Both the position numbers and the translations under genes were made by a program. This document shows positions 50,929 to 59,418 of a DNA stretch of 64,000 nt, piece after piece. A model generated the notes under the pieces. That model did not search any database and was not told where the DNA came from. It worked only from the letters and a program-made list of their open reading frames with translations. Source of the DNA: Bittarella massiliensis (ex Durand et al. 2017) (GTDB lineage: Bacteria; Bacillota; Clostridia; Oscillospirales; Ruminococcaceae); NCBI RefSeq assembly GCF_017566145.1, contig NZ_JABFCL010000009.1, positions 1 through 64,000 on the forward strand, written 5' to 3'. The number at the start of each line of letters is the position of its first letter. The first letter of the stretch is position 1.

Positions 50929-52364
50929 AACTGGAATTTGAGTACGGGCAGGGGATGATGAGCGCCCAGCTGCCCGATGACACCGACGTCTTTATCCCCG
51001 GGGAGACGGTCCCCGACCCGCCCTGTATCCCCGAGGAAAAGCTGGTGGAGGCAACCCGGGACTCCATCCTCCACCCCATGGGGATGCCCCCCCTCTCCCA
51101 ACTGGCCCACAAGGGTTCCAGGGTGGTCATCGTCTTCCCCGACCGGGTCAAGGGGGGGGAGCAGCCCACCGCCCACCGAAAGGTGTCCATCCCCATCGTC
51201 CTGGAGGAACTCTACAAAGCCGGGGTGGAGAAGAAAGACATCCTGCTGCTGTGCTCCAACGGGCTGCACCGCAAGAACACCGAGGAGGAGATTCGCCGGG
51301 TGCTGGGGGAGGAGCTCTTCTCCCAGTTCTGGCCCACCGGCCAGATTCGCAACCACGACAGCGAGGACTACGAGCACCTGGTGGACCTGGGCGCCACCCC
51401 GCAGGGGGACCCGGTGCTGGTGAACAAATACGTCTACGACGCCGATGTGGCCGTCCTCATCGGCCACACCCAGGGCAACCCCTACGGGGGCTACTCGGGG
51501 GGGTATAAGCACTGCGCCACCGGCATCACCCACTGGCGCTCCATCGCCTCCCACCACGTGCCGGCGGTGATGCACCGGCCCGACTTTACCCCGGTGAGCA
51601 GCCATTCCCTCATGCGCCAGAAGTTCGACGAGATCGGCCAGTATATGGAGGAGCGGATGGGCAAGAAGTTCTTCTGCTGCGACGCGGTGCTGGACACCCG
51701 CTCCCGCCAGATCGAGATCAACAGCGGCTGGGCCAAGGTGATGCAGCCCAAGAGCTGGCAGACCGCCGACCGGCGCACCTACGTCCACTGGGCCGAGAAG
51801 AAATACGACGTGCTGGTCTTCGGCATGCCCCAGTTTTTCCACTACGGCGACGGGATGGGCACCAACCCCATCATGATGATGCAGGCCATCTCGGCCGAGA
51901 TCATCCGCCACAAGCGGGTGCTCAGCGACCGCTGCGTGGTCATCTGCTCCTCCACCTGCAACGGCTACTTTCACGACGAGCTCTTCACCGGCTACCGCGA
52001 GATTTACGAGCTCTTTCAAAAAGACCACATGAACACCCTGCGGGACGTCAACCGCTACGGCGAGTACTTCGCCACCAACGAGGAGTACATCCGCCGCTAC
52101 CGCTACTGCAATGGATTTCACCCCTTCCACGGCTTCTCGATGATCAGCTGCGGCCACATCGCCGAGATGAACACCGCCGCCATCTACATCGTGGGGGCCG
52201 AACAGCCCGGCTATGCCCGGGGGATGGGGATGAAGACCAGGGCCACCTTTGAAGAGGCCCTGGCCGACGCCCAGAAGAAATACCTGGGAGAGCACCCCAA
52301 CATCCTCGCCCTCCCCAAGGCGTTCACCACCGCGGCGGTGCACCTGTGCATGAAGGGGGAGTGA
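50925..52364 (+). CDS. LarA-family (DUF2088) racemase/epimerase
   Basis: The 479-residue protein belongs to the nickel-pincer-dependent lactate racemase superfamily. CSNGLHRKNTEEEI carries a conserved His and GHTQGNPYGGYSGGYKHCATGI matches the LarA G-x-S-G-G-x-K motif, whose Lys binds the pincer cofactor. LarA homologues racemise or epimerise alpha-hydroxy acids, including sugar acids. No larB, larC or larE genes are in the window, so the cofactor must come from elsewhere. The GTG overlaps the TPI paralog stop by 4 nt and has AAGGAGG upstream. Confidence 0.85.
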   Translation: MKLEFEYGQGMMSAQLPDDTDVFIPGETVPDPPCIPEEKLVEATRDSILHPMGMPPLSQLAHKGSRVVIVFPDRVKGGEQPTAHRKVSIPIVLEELYKAGVEKKDILLLCSNGLHRKNTEEEIRRVLGEELFSQFWPTGQIRNHDSEDYEHLVDLGATPQGDPVLVNKYVYDADVAVLIGHTQGNPYGGYSGGYKHCATGITHWRSIASHHVPAVMHRPDFTPVSSHSLMRQKFDEIGQYMEERMGKKFFCCDAVLDTRSRQIEINSGWAKVMQPKSWQTADRRTYVHWAEKKYDVLVFGMPQFFHYGDGMGTNPIMMMQAISAEIIRHKRVLSDRCVVICSSTCNGYFHDELFTGYREIYELFQKDHMNTLRDVNRYGEYFATNEEYIRRYRYCNGFHPFHGFSMISCGHIAEMNTAAIYIVGAEQPGYARGMGMKTRATFEEALADAQKKYLGEHPNILALPKAFTTAAVHLCMKGE

Positions 52365-52445
52365 GGGCTCGCCGTCCACCTGTCCATCCGTCCGCACCGC
52401 TGTCGGCGGCGCGACCGACCTTATATTTAAAGGAGGATTATCCAA

Positions 52446-53513
52446 ATGAAACGAGTCAACTCCATCAAACGGGCCCTGGCCGCACTTCTCGCGGGCTGTC
52501 TCTGCCTCACCGCCTTCGCCGGCTGCGGCGACAAGAAGGAGGAGGGGAACGCCGGCAAAAAGGGGAGCGACATCAAGGCCGCCATCATCATCTCGGGCAG
52601 TTTCGGCACCCAGAGCTTTCAGGACGTGGCCCTCGCCGGCTGCCAGAAGGCCGCCGACGAGTTCGGATTTGAGCTGACCAAGGTGGAAAACGTCAACTCC
52701 TCCGATGCCGGCAGCACCATCCAGTCCCTCATCGGCCAGGGAGTCAACATGATCATCTCCCCCAACGACTTCTTCAACGACTCCATCGAGGAATTGGCCC
52801 CCGAAAACCCCGACGTCCGCTTCATCAGCGGCGACGCCGCCGTCCCCGACCTGGAAAACGTGGCCTCCTCCTACTACCGCGAGCAGGAGTCCGCCTTCCT
52901 CCTGGGGGCCCTGGCGGGGATGCTCACCGAGTCGAACAAGGTGGCCTTCATCGGCCACACCTCCAACGTGGTCATGGACCGCTTTGACTACGGCTACCAG
53001 GCCGGTGCAAAATACGTCAACCCCGATGTCAGCGTCATCTCGATGTACACCGGCAGTGTCTCCGACGTCAACAAGGGCAAGGAGATGGCCGACCTGCTGT
53101 ATAGCCAGGGGGTCGACTACATCGCCCCCGCCGCCGCGGCCTGCAACACCGGCGTCTTCCAGTCCTCCAAAGAGCACGGGGGCAACTGCTGGACCTTCGG
53201 CGCCGCCGACGGGCAGTTTCACCTGATGCCCGACCGCATCCTCGCCAGCCAGGTCAAGCGCATCGACAACGTCTGCTATCAGTTCCTTAAAGATGCGGTG
53301 GAGGGCAACTGGAAGGGCGGACAGCCCCAGGAGATGGGCCTCAAAGAGGGGGGCGTCGACCTGCTCTACACCACCAATGAGGAGCTGGCGGCCACCATCC
53401 CCCAGGACGTGAAGGACCGGGTGGAGGAGTTGCGCCAGAAGGTCGTCAGCGGGGAGATCAAGGCCCCCGGCACCAAGGACGAGTTCGCGGCCTTCCCCTT
53501 CCCAAACAAGTAG
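52446..53513 (+). CDS. BMP-family substrate-binding lipoprotein
   Basis: The 355-residue protein has a lipoprotein signal peptide with lipobox TAFAGC and the BMP/PnrA fold (IIISGSFGTQSFQDVALAGCQKAADEFGFEL; FLLGALAGMLTESNKVAFIGH; GVDYIAPAAAACNTGVFQSSKE). BMP proteins feed nucleosides, sometimes autoinducer-2-like or sugar ligands, to ABC importers. AAAGGAGG lies upstream of the ATG. The ATPase and two permeases of the same transporter follow after the nucleoside hydrolase gene. Confidence 0.92.
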   Translation: MKRVNSIKRALAALLAGCLCLTAFAGCGDKKEEGNAGKKGSDIKAAIIISGSFGTQSFQDVALAGCQKAADEFGFELTKVENVNSSDAGSTIQSLIGQGVNMIISPNDFFNDSIEELAPENPDVRFISGDAAVPDLENVASSYYREQESAFLLGALAGMLTESNKVAFIGHTSNVVMDRFDYGYQAGAKYVNPDVSVISMYTGSVSDVNKGKEMADLLYSQGVDYIAPAAAACNTGVFQSSKEHGGNCWTFGAADGQFHLMPDRILASQVKRIDNVCYQFLKDAVEGNWKGGQPQEMGLKEGGVDLLYTTNEELAATIPQDVKDRVEELRQKVVSGEIKAPGTKDEFAAFPFPNK

Positions 53514-53525
53514 GGGGGCAGCCAC

Positions 53526-54524
53526 TTGAGACAGATACCTGTGCTGCTGGATGTGGACACCGGCATCGACGACGCCTACGCCCTGATCATGGCCTGCGCC
53601 AGCGAGGAGCTGGACATTCGGGCGGTGACCACGGCGGCGGGCAACGCCTCCCTCTACCACACCACCCGCAACACCTGTAACCTGCTGCACCTGCTGGGCC
53701 GGGGCGACATCCCGGTCTCCCAGGGGCTGCCGGCCCCCCTTCAGCGCCCGCTGCTGCGGGCCCCGGAGGTGCACGGGGAGAACGGCCTGCGGGGCTACCA
53801 ATTCCAGGGGGAGCACCTGGAGGCCCTCTCCCCCCTCACCGCCCAACAGCAGATGGCCCGGGTCCTCGCCGAGAGCGAGGAGCCGGTGACCGTCGTCGCC
53901 CTGGGCCCGGCCACCAACGTGGCGGCCTTTCTCCAGCGGTACCCCGAACTGAAATCCCGCATCCGCCGCATCCTTTTTATGGGAACTTCTTATCGCTGTG
54001 GCAACCCGACCATCGTCTCCACCTTCAACGTGCTGGTGGACCCCGAGGCTTTTGACATCCTTTTAAAGAGCGGGGTCGAACTGCACGCCCTCCCCCTGGA
54101 CACCACCCAAAACGCCACCCTCACCCCCGCGGAGTGCCGGCAGATCTCCAGTATCCCCGGCCCGGTGGCAAAAATGGTCTCCCGCACCCTGGCCGGCTAC
54201 GGCGACCGCATCGGCCAGAAGGGCGGGTGCCTGGCCCAGAAGGACGGGGAGCGGGACTGGAACAGAGAGGGGTTGGCCCACCTGCCCGACCCGGCGGTGA
54301 TCGCCTACCTGCTGCGGCCCGACTACTTCACCCGCCAGAAGTACTTCTGCCAGGTGGAGTGCAAGGGGGAGATCACCACCGGCTTCACCGTCATCGACAT
54401 GGACGACTACTACGGCAAGTCGATGGAGGAGCGCAACCTCTGGTATGTGGACTCCATTGATCGAGCCGGTTTTGCCCGGCTGTTTCTCGAGAGCGTCCGC
54501 GCCTTCGCGGGCCCGCGGGAGTGA
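53526..54524 (+). CDS. inosine-uridine preferring nucleoside hydrolase family protein
   Basis: The 332-residue protein has the family metal site VLLDVDTGIDDAYALIMA, then GENGLRGY, VTVVALGPATNVAAFLQRYPEL and a catalytic-region stretch near STFNVLVDPEAFDILL. It hydrolyses the N-glycosidic bond of a ribonucleoside to base and ribose. Translation starts at TTG 53526 after GTAGGGGGG. Being inside the BMP-type ABC operon, it is likely to act on the imported substrate. Confidence 0.92.
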   Translation: MRQIPVLLDVDTGIDDAYALIMACASEELDIRAVTTAAGNASLYHTTRNTCNLLHLLGRGDIPVSQGLPAPLQRPLLRAPEVHGENGLRGYQFQGEHLEALSPLTAQQQMARVLAESEEPVTVVALGPATNVAAFLQRYPELKSRIRRILFMGTSYRCGNPTIVSTFNVLVDPEAFDILLKSGVELHALPLDTTQNATLTPAECRQISSIPGPVAKMVSRTLAGYGDRIGQKGGCLAQKDGERDWNREGLAHLPDPAVIAYLLRPDYFTRQKYFCQVECKGEITTGFTVIDMDDYYGKSMEERNLWYVDSIDRAGFARLFLESVRAFAGPRE

Positions 54525-54556
54525 GGGCGCAGCCACAAGAAAGGAAGTGAGAGGCA

Positions 54557-56104
54557 ATGGGGGAGGACATCATCAAGCTGCAGGGAATCACCAAGGTGTT
54601 CCCCGGGGTGGTGGCCAACGACCACATCGACCTGTCTGTCCGCCGGGGGGAGATTCACTCCCTGGCGGGGGAGAACGGGGCGGGGAAATCCACCCTCATG
54701 GGAATCCTCTACGGGCTGCAACAGCCCGACGAGGGGAGCATCCTCCTGCGGGGGGAGGAGGTGCGCCTGGCATCGCCCAAAGACGCCATCCGCCACGGGT
54801 TGGGGATGGTGCACCAGCACTTCATGCTCATCCCCAAATTCACCGTCACCCAGAACATCATCCTGGGGATGGAGGTGGGCAGCCGCCTTCGCATCGACTA
54901 CCCCAGAGCGGAGGAGGAGATTCGCCAGCTCTCCCAGCGGTACGGCCTGGGCATCGACCCGACCGTCAGAGTCAGCGAGCTGTCGGTGACCATGCAACAG
55001 CGGGTAGAGATTCTTAAAATTCTCTACCGCAAGGCGGAAATTCTCATCTTCGACGAACCCACCGCCGTTCTCACCCCTCAGGAGATCGACGAGTTTTGCG
55101 ACATTCTCACCCGGTTGCGCGACAGCGGCAAGACCATCCTCTTCATCAGCCACAAGCTGGCTGAGGTGGAGAAAATTTCCGACCGGGTCACCGTCATCCG
55201 CCGGGGCAGGGTGGTGGGCACCCTGCCCATGGCCGAGACCAACCAGCAAGAGTTGGCCACCCTCATGGTGGGGCGGGAAGTCCGCCTGGGGGGAGGGGCG
55301 CGCCGCCAGGTGGAGGACAGCGGGGTACTGCTGGACATCCGCGGCGTCCACTATGTCAACCACCACGGGGTGGAGCGCATCAAGGGCGTCGACTTGCAGC
55401 TGCACCGGGGGGAGATCCTCGGGGTGGCCGGGGTGGACGGCAACGGCCAGGAGGAGCTGGAAAACCTCCTCTGCGGCAAGCGCAAACCCTCGGCCGGAAC
55501 CATCTCTTTTCTCGGGCAGGACATCGCCGGAAAGAGCGTCAAGGAGATCAAGAAGATGGGGATGGGGGTCATCTTTGAGGACCGGCACAAGGATGGGCTG
55601 GTGCTGGACTTCTCGGTGCGGGAAAACCTCATCCTGGGGTTTCAGGACCAGAGGCGGTTTTTAAAAGCCGGCGTCTTTCTGGACAAGAAAAAGGTAGAGG
55701 AGAACGCCCGCCGCCTGCAGGAGGATTTCGACATCCGCTGCGGCAGTCTGGATGCGCCGGCGGGAAAACTCTCGGGGGGCAACCAGCAGAAGATCATCAT
55801 CGCCCGGGAGATGAGCTCTGACCCGGAGATGGTGATGGCCATTCAGCCCACCCGCGGGCTGGACCTGGGGGCGGTCTCCTTTGTGCAGGACAAACTGGTG
55901 GAGGCCCGCAACCAGGGCAAAGGGGTCCTCCTCTTCTCCCTGGAGCTGGACGAGGTTTTGCAAGTCAGCGACCGCATTGCAGTCATCTTCAAGGGACAGA
56001 TTGTCAAGGTGCTGAAAAACGAGGGCGTCACCAAAGAACAGCTGGGCGCCTACATGCTGGGCGTGGCCCAGGAGGAGGGATTGCATGAAGCCGCAAACGC
56101 TTGA
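54557..56104 (+). CDS. nucleoside/sugar ABC transporter ATPase (two ABC domains)
   Basis: The 515-residue protein has tandem ATPase domains. The first has Walker A GENGAGKST, signature-like LSVTMQQRVEI and Walker B ILIFDEPTAVLTP. The second lacks a normal Walker A (GVAGVDGNGQEEL) but has LSGGNQQKIIIARE, as in RbsA/NupO-type importers. It drives the two permeases downstream; it overlaps the first by 20 nt. Confidence 0.93.
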   Translation: MGEDIIKLQGITKVFPGVVANDHIDLSVRRGEIHSLAGENGAGKSTLMGILYGLQQPDEGSILLRGEEVRLASPKDAIRHGLGMVHQHFMLIPKFTVTQNIILGMEVGSRLRIDYPRAEEEIRQLSQRYGLGIDPTVRVSELSVTMQQRVEILKILYRKAEILIFDEPTAVLTPQEIDEFCDILTRLRDSGKTILFISHKLAEVEKISDRVTVIRRGRVVGTLPMAETNQQELATLMVGREVRLGGGARRQVEDSGVLLDIRGVHYVNHHGVERIKGVDLQLHRGEILGVAGVDGNGQEELENLLCGKRKPSAGTISFLGQDIAGKSVKEIKKMGMGVIFEDRHKDGLVLDFSVRENLILGFQDQRRFLKAGVFLDKKKVEENARRLQEDFDIRCGSLDAPAGKLSGGNQQKIIIAREMSSDPEMVMAIQPTRGLDLGAVSFVQDKLVEARNQGKGVLLFSLELDEVLQVSDRIAVIFKGQIVKVLKNEGVTKEQLGAYMLGVAQEEGLHEAANA

Positions 56105-57215
56105 GAGGGAGGGCGCGTCTCCCGCCCCGAAGCCACCCAGAAAGCGGCTGATCCCCCCACCTGAAAAACTGCGGGCCGCCGGGTTGGAGGCGGCCATCTC
56201 CCTGCTGGCCTTTGTCCTCTCCATCGTCACCGGGGGGATCATCCTCGCCATCTTGGGGGTCAACCCCTTTACCGCCTACGCCGCCCTCTTTCAGGGGGCC
56301 CTGGGCAGCCCCAGCGCCATCGGCGGCACCATCAACCGGATGATCCCCATCATCCTCGCCGGGCTGGCGGTGGCGGTGGGGCAGAAGGGCTCGGTCTTCA
56401 ACATCGGCGTCGAGGGCCAACTCATCGTCGGTGGCCTGCTGGGCTGTTTGGCGGGCATCTACATCCCCGCCCCGGCGGCGCTGCACCTGCCCATCTGCAT
56501 GCTCGCCAGCATGCTGGGCGGGCTGCTCTGGGCCCTGATCCCCGCCTGGCTGCGGCTGAAAAAGAATGTGGGCGAGGTCTTCACCACCATCATGTTCAAC
56601 TACGTGGCCAAATTCCTGCTTGGCTACCTGGTGGTCAAGGTCTTTGTCAACGCCGGCGGCCAGCTCTCGGCCACCGAGAAAATTCGCGACTCCGCCCGGC
56701 TGCCTGCCCTGGTGGCCAAGCCCTACAACATCAACGTGGGCATTTTGGTGGCGGTACTGGCGGTGGTTTTGGTGGCAATATTTATTCAAAAGACCCGTTG
56801 GGGCTACGAGATGCGGGCCACCGGATACAACCGCGATGCCTCCAGCTCGGCCGGCATCAACGTGGGCCGCAACATGTTTTTAGCCCTTCTCCTCTCGGGG
56901 GCGCTGGCCGGCCTGGGCGGCTGCCTGGAGATCAACGGCACCGTCTTTCGGGTCTTTGAGAGCTACTCCCCGGGCTACGGGGCCACCGGCATCGCCGTGG
57001 CGCTGCTGGCCAAAAACAACCCGGTGGCGGTGCTCCTCACCGCCTTCCTCTTCGGCGCCATGCGCAACGGCGCGGCGCTGATGCAGATGAGCACCGGGGT
57101 CTCCTCTGAATTTGTCTCCATCGTCCAGGGGCTGATCATCATCTTTGTCTGTTCCGAAAATTTCATCCGCTACCTGCTGAAAAAAGCGCAGAAACGGGGT
57201 GTGAAGTATGCTTGA
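56085..57215 (+). CDS. ABC transporter permease (nucleoside/BPL type) 1
   Basis: The 376-residue protein is a BPD_transp_2 permease with about nine helices; VGQKGSVFNIGVEGQLIVGGLLG and YNRDASSSAGINVGRNMFLALLLSGALAGLGG are typical of the NupP/YufP group. The cytoplasmic N-terminus is Pro/Lys-rich. It overlaps its neighbours on both sides (20 nt and 8 nt), so subunit synthesis is coupled. Confidence 0.92.
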   Translation: MKPQTLEREGASPAPKPPRKRLIPPPEKLRAAGLEAAISLLAFVLSIVTGGIILAILGVNPFTAYAALFQGALGSPSAIGGTINRMIPIILAGLAVAVGQKGSVFNIGVEGQLIVGGLLGCLAGIYIPAPAALHLPICMLASMLGGLLWALIPAWLRLKKNVGEVFTTIMFNYVAKFLLGYLVVKVFVNAGGQLSATEKIRDSARLPALVAKPYNINVGILVAVLAVVLVAIFIQKTRWGYEMRATGYNRDASSSAGINVGRNMFLALLLSGALAGLGGCLEINGTVFRVFESYSPGYGATGIAVALLAKNNPVAVLLTAFLFGAMRNGAALMQMSTGVSSEFVSIVQGLIIIFVCSENFIRYLLKKAQKRGVKYA

Positions 57216-58137
57216 CGCCGTCTCTTATATCGTTCTGGCCACCATCCGCCTGGGCACCCCCATCGCCATCACCGCCGTCGGGGCCACTATCTCCGAGCGC
57301 ACCGGGGTGGTCAACATCGGCCTCGAGGGCATTATGGGAATGGGGGCCTTCCTGGCGGTGCTGGGCTCTTACTGGACCGGAAACCCCTGGTTCGGCGTCC
57401 TTCTGGCCGTCCTCGTCGGCGTGGTCATCTCGGCCATCCACGGCTTTGTCTCCATCGTCTGCGGCGGGGCGCAGGGGGTCTCCTCCCAGGCGTTGGTGCT
57501 GCTGGCCACCGGCTTTTGCTCGGTGGGGTTGCAGGCCATCTTCCACCAAAAGGGGATGTCCCCCACCGTGAACACCATTGCCACCACCGAGTTTCTGCGC
57601 CCCATCCCCCTGGTGGGGAATGTCCTGGCCGACTTTTCCCCCATCGTCTACATCGGGGTGCTCCTTCTTCTGGGGGGCAACTTCCTCCTCTTCAAAACTC
57701 CCTTGGGGCTGCGGATGTGCGCCTGTGGCGAACACCCCCGGGCGGCTGAGACTGCCGGCATCAACGTGGGGGCCATGCGCTTCGCCGGCGTTCTCCTCTC
57801 CGGGGTGCTGGGGGGGCTGGCCGGTGCCTTCCTCTCTGTGGGGCAGATGAACCTGTTTCAAGAGGGGATGGTGGCCGGCCGGGGCTACCTGGCCCTGGGC
57901 GCGGTCATCATGGGCCGCTGGACCCCCACCGGGGCCTTTGCCGCGGCCATGTGCTTTGGCTTTTTTGACGCGGTGCAGCTCTACATTCAGATCATCCCCA
58001 ACTCCCCCATCCCCCACGAGTTTGTGCAGATGATCCCCTATGTGGCCAGCATCATCGTTCTGGCCCTCACTATCAAGGGGGCCACCGGCCCCGCGGCCTC
58101 GGGCAAGCCCTACTCGAAGATTTCGGGCACCCGCTAG
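57208..58137 (+). CDS. ABC transporter permease (nucleoside/BPL type) 2
   Basis: The 309-residue second permease of the importer has about nine helices, SERTGVVNIGLEGIMGMGAF near the start and CGEHPRAAETAGINVGAMRFAGVLLSGVLGGLAG, as in NupQ/YufQ. It forms a heterodimer with the preceding permease. The operon continues with the RPE paralog 20 nt downstream. Confidence 0.92.
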   Translation: MLDAVSYIVLATIRLGTPIAITAVGATISERTGVVNIGLEGIMGMGAFLAVLGSYWTGNPWFGVLLAVLVGVVISAIHGFVSIVCGGAQGVSSQALVLLATGFCSVGLQAIFHQKGMSPTVNTIATTEFLRPIPLVGNVLADFSPIVYIGVLLLLGGNFLLFKTPLGLRMCACGEHPRAAETAGINVGAMRFAGVLLSGVLGGLAGAFLSVGQMNLFQEGMVAGRGYLALGAVIMGRWTPTGAFAAAMCFGFFDAVQLYIQIIPNSPIPHEFVQMIPYVASIIVLALTIKGATGPAASGKPYSKISGTR

Positions 58138-58157
58138 AAAAGGGAGAGAAAAATCAA

Positions 58158-58826
58158 ATGGGCATCCTCACCGCGACTCTGGCCTGCGCCGACTGGCTCC
58201 ACCTGGGCGACGACCTGCGCGCCCTGGAGCGGGGCGGCTGCGACTGGTACCACCTGGACGTCATGGACGGGCACTACGTCCCAAACCTCTGCCTCAACTT
58301 TGACCTCATCCGGGCGGTTCGCGCCGCCTCGCCCCTGCCGGTGGACTGCCACCTGATGGTGGAAAACCCGGGGGACTACCTTCCCCAGCTGGCCCAAAAC
58401 CGGGTGGAGCGGGCGGCCTTTCACCTGGGCTGCCCGGTGGACGCCGCCGCCCTCTTAAAGGCATTGCGCCGGGCGGGGATCGCCCCCGGCCTGGCCCTGA
58501 ACCCCGACGAGCCGGTGGAGGCCCTGCGCCCCTATCTGGACCTCTGCGACTGGGTGCTCCTGATGGGGGTAAAACCCGGTTTTTCAGGGCAGGCGTTTCT
58601 CCCCGGCACGGTGGAGCGGGTGGGCCGACTGAATGCCCTACGCCGCGACCTGGGCCGCCCCCTTCTCATCGAGGTGGACGGGGGCATCGGCCCGGAAAAC
58701 GGCCGCGCCTGCGCCGATGCCGGGGCCGACGCCCTGGTGGCTGGGGCCTTTGCAGTCTTTTCCCAGCCCGACGGCGTCGAGGCCGCCTGCCGCCGCTTTC
58801 GCGCGGCGGTCTTTCCCGGCGCTTAG
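58158..58826 (+). CDS. ribulose-phosphate 3-epimerase paralog
   Basis: The 222-residue TIM-barrel protein has the RPE motifs: YHLDVMDGHYVPN (metal His and Asp), CHLMVENP, GVKPGFSGQ (usually VNPGFGGQ) and EVDGGI with the second catalytic Asp. It should epimerise a ketose phosphate at C3; the VKPG variant and operon context suggest a substrate other than ribulose 5-phosphate, for example allulose- or tetrulose-phosphate. It is the last gene of the operon and is followed by a terminator. Confidence 0.87.
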   Translation: MGILTATLACADWLHLGDDLRALERGGCDWYHLDVMDGHYVPNLCLNFDLIRAVRAASPLPVDCHLMVENPGDYLPQLAQNRVERAAFHLGCPVDAAALLKALRRAGIAPGLALNPDEPVEALRPYLDLCDWVLLMGVKPGFSGQAFLPGTVERVGRLNALRRDLGRPLLIEVDGGIGPENGRACADAGADALVAGAFAVFSQPDGVEAACRRFRAAVFPGA

Positions 58827-58893
58827 CCACGCCGGCGGGAGGAGGGGACGCCACCCCCTCTTCCCGCCGGACAGACAATCTCCTCTTCATTTC

Positions 58894-58924
58894 AAAAGGG
58901 CGCCGGTGTATCCGGCGCCCTTTT
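58894..58924. terminator. terminator of the transport/catabolic operon
   Basis: GGGCGCCGG and CCGGCGCCC form a 9-bp stem, flanked by A4 and T4. Confidence 0.88.
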
Positions 58925-59281
58925 GGAGCGCCTGCAGGGGGCCTCTCCGGGGACGCCGATTTCCGGCGGCTCGGGGAAGGGAAAGGAAATACGACGCGGC
59001 GGGCGGCCCGGCGCTGCCAAGGGGAGGGAAGGGGAGAGCGCCGGCAGCCGGCACGCCGAAGAGAGGCCCAAGCGGGAAAAGGGCGGCCTGCGCCGGCGAT
59101 GGCGGGCGGCGGGGAGGGCGATTGCCCCGTCTCTTTATGACAGACAGCCCTAAAAACGGTTGAAGATTTTATGAATTTATTGCCGCTCCTTTGGAGCGAA
59201 GGAGGCGCTACCCACCCTGACGCCCTGCTGCGACGGGGTTTGTTCCTCCCAAATGGCGATTTTACCCCGTTTTTTCGCCGA
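58925..59281. other. gene-free spacer upstream of the dlt operon
   Basis: No supported gene is seen. The stretch 58925-59130 is extremely GC-rich with open frames in several phases but no ribosome-binding site or domain. The stretch 59150-59280 is more balanced and leads into the dlt promoter. Confidence 0.5.
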
Positions 59282-59310
59282 TTGACAGGAATCGTTCGCC
59301 ACCCTATAAT
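59282..59310 (+). promoter_or_regulatory. promoter of the dlt operon
   Basis: Perfect TTGACA and TATAAT boxes are separated by 17 nt, about 110 nt upstream of dltA. This is the strongest consensus promoter in the window. Confidence 0.88.
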
Positions 59311-59324
59311 AAGAAACAGCATCT

Positions 59325-59355
59325 AGAAAAACAGCGGTATCTCCGCTGTTTTTCT
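59325..59355 (+). terminator. leader hairpin/attenuator of the dlt operon
   Basis: AGAAAAACAGCGG and CCGCTGTTTTTCT form a 13-bp perfect stem with a 5-nt loop, and the T5 tract lies in the 3' arm. It begins ~10 nt after the predicted transcription start and may terminate or attenuate transcripts ahead of dltA. Confidence 0.6.
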
Positions 59356-59418
59356 GCGTTTTCAGGCTCTGCAATCGCTTGATAGCCAATTGCGGGGCCC
59401 AGGGAAGGGGAATCGCCG

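Noticed and set aside
50898-53846. 982-codon minus-strand open frame across the LarA, BMP and hydrolase genes
   Set aside because: It crosses three well-supported genes and two gene junctions on the other strand; composition is shadow-like.
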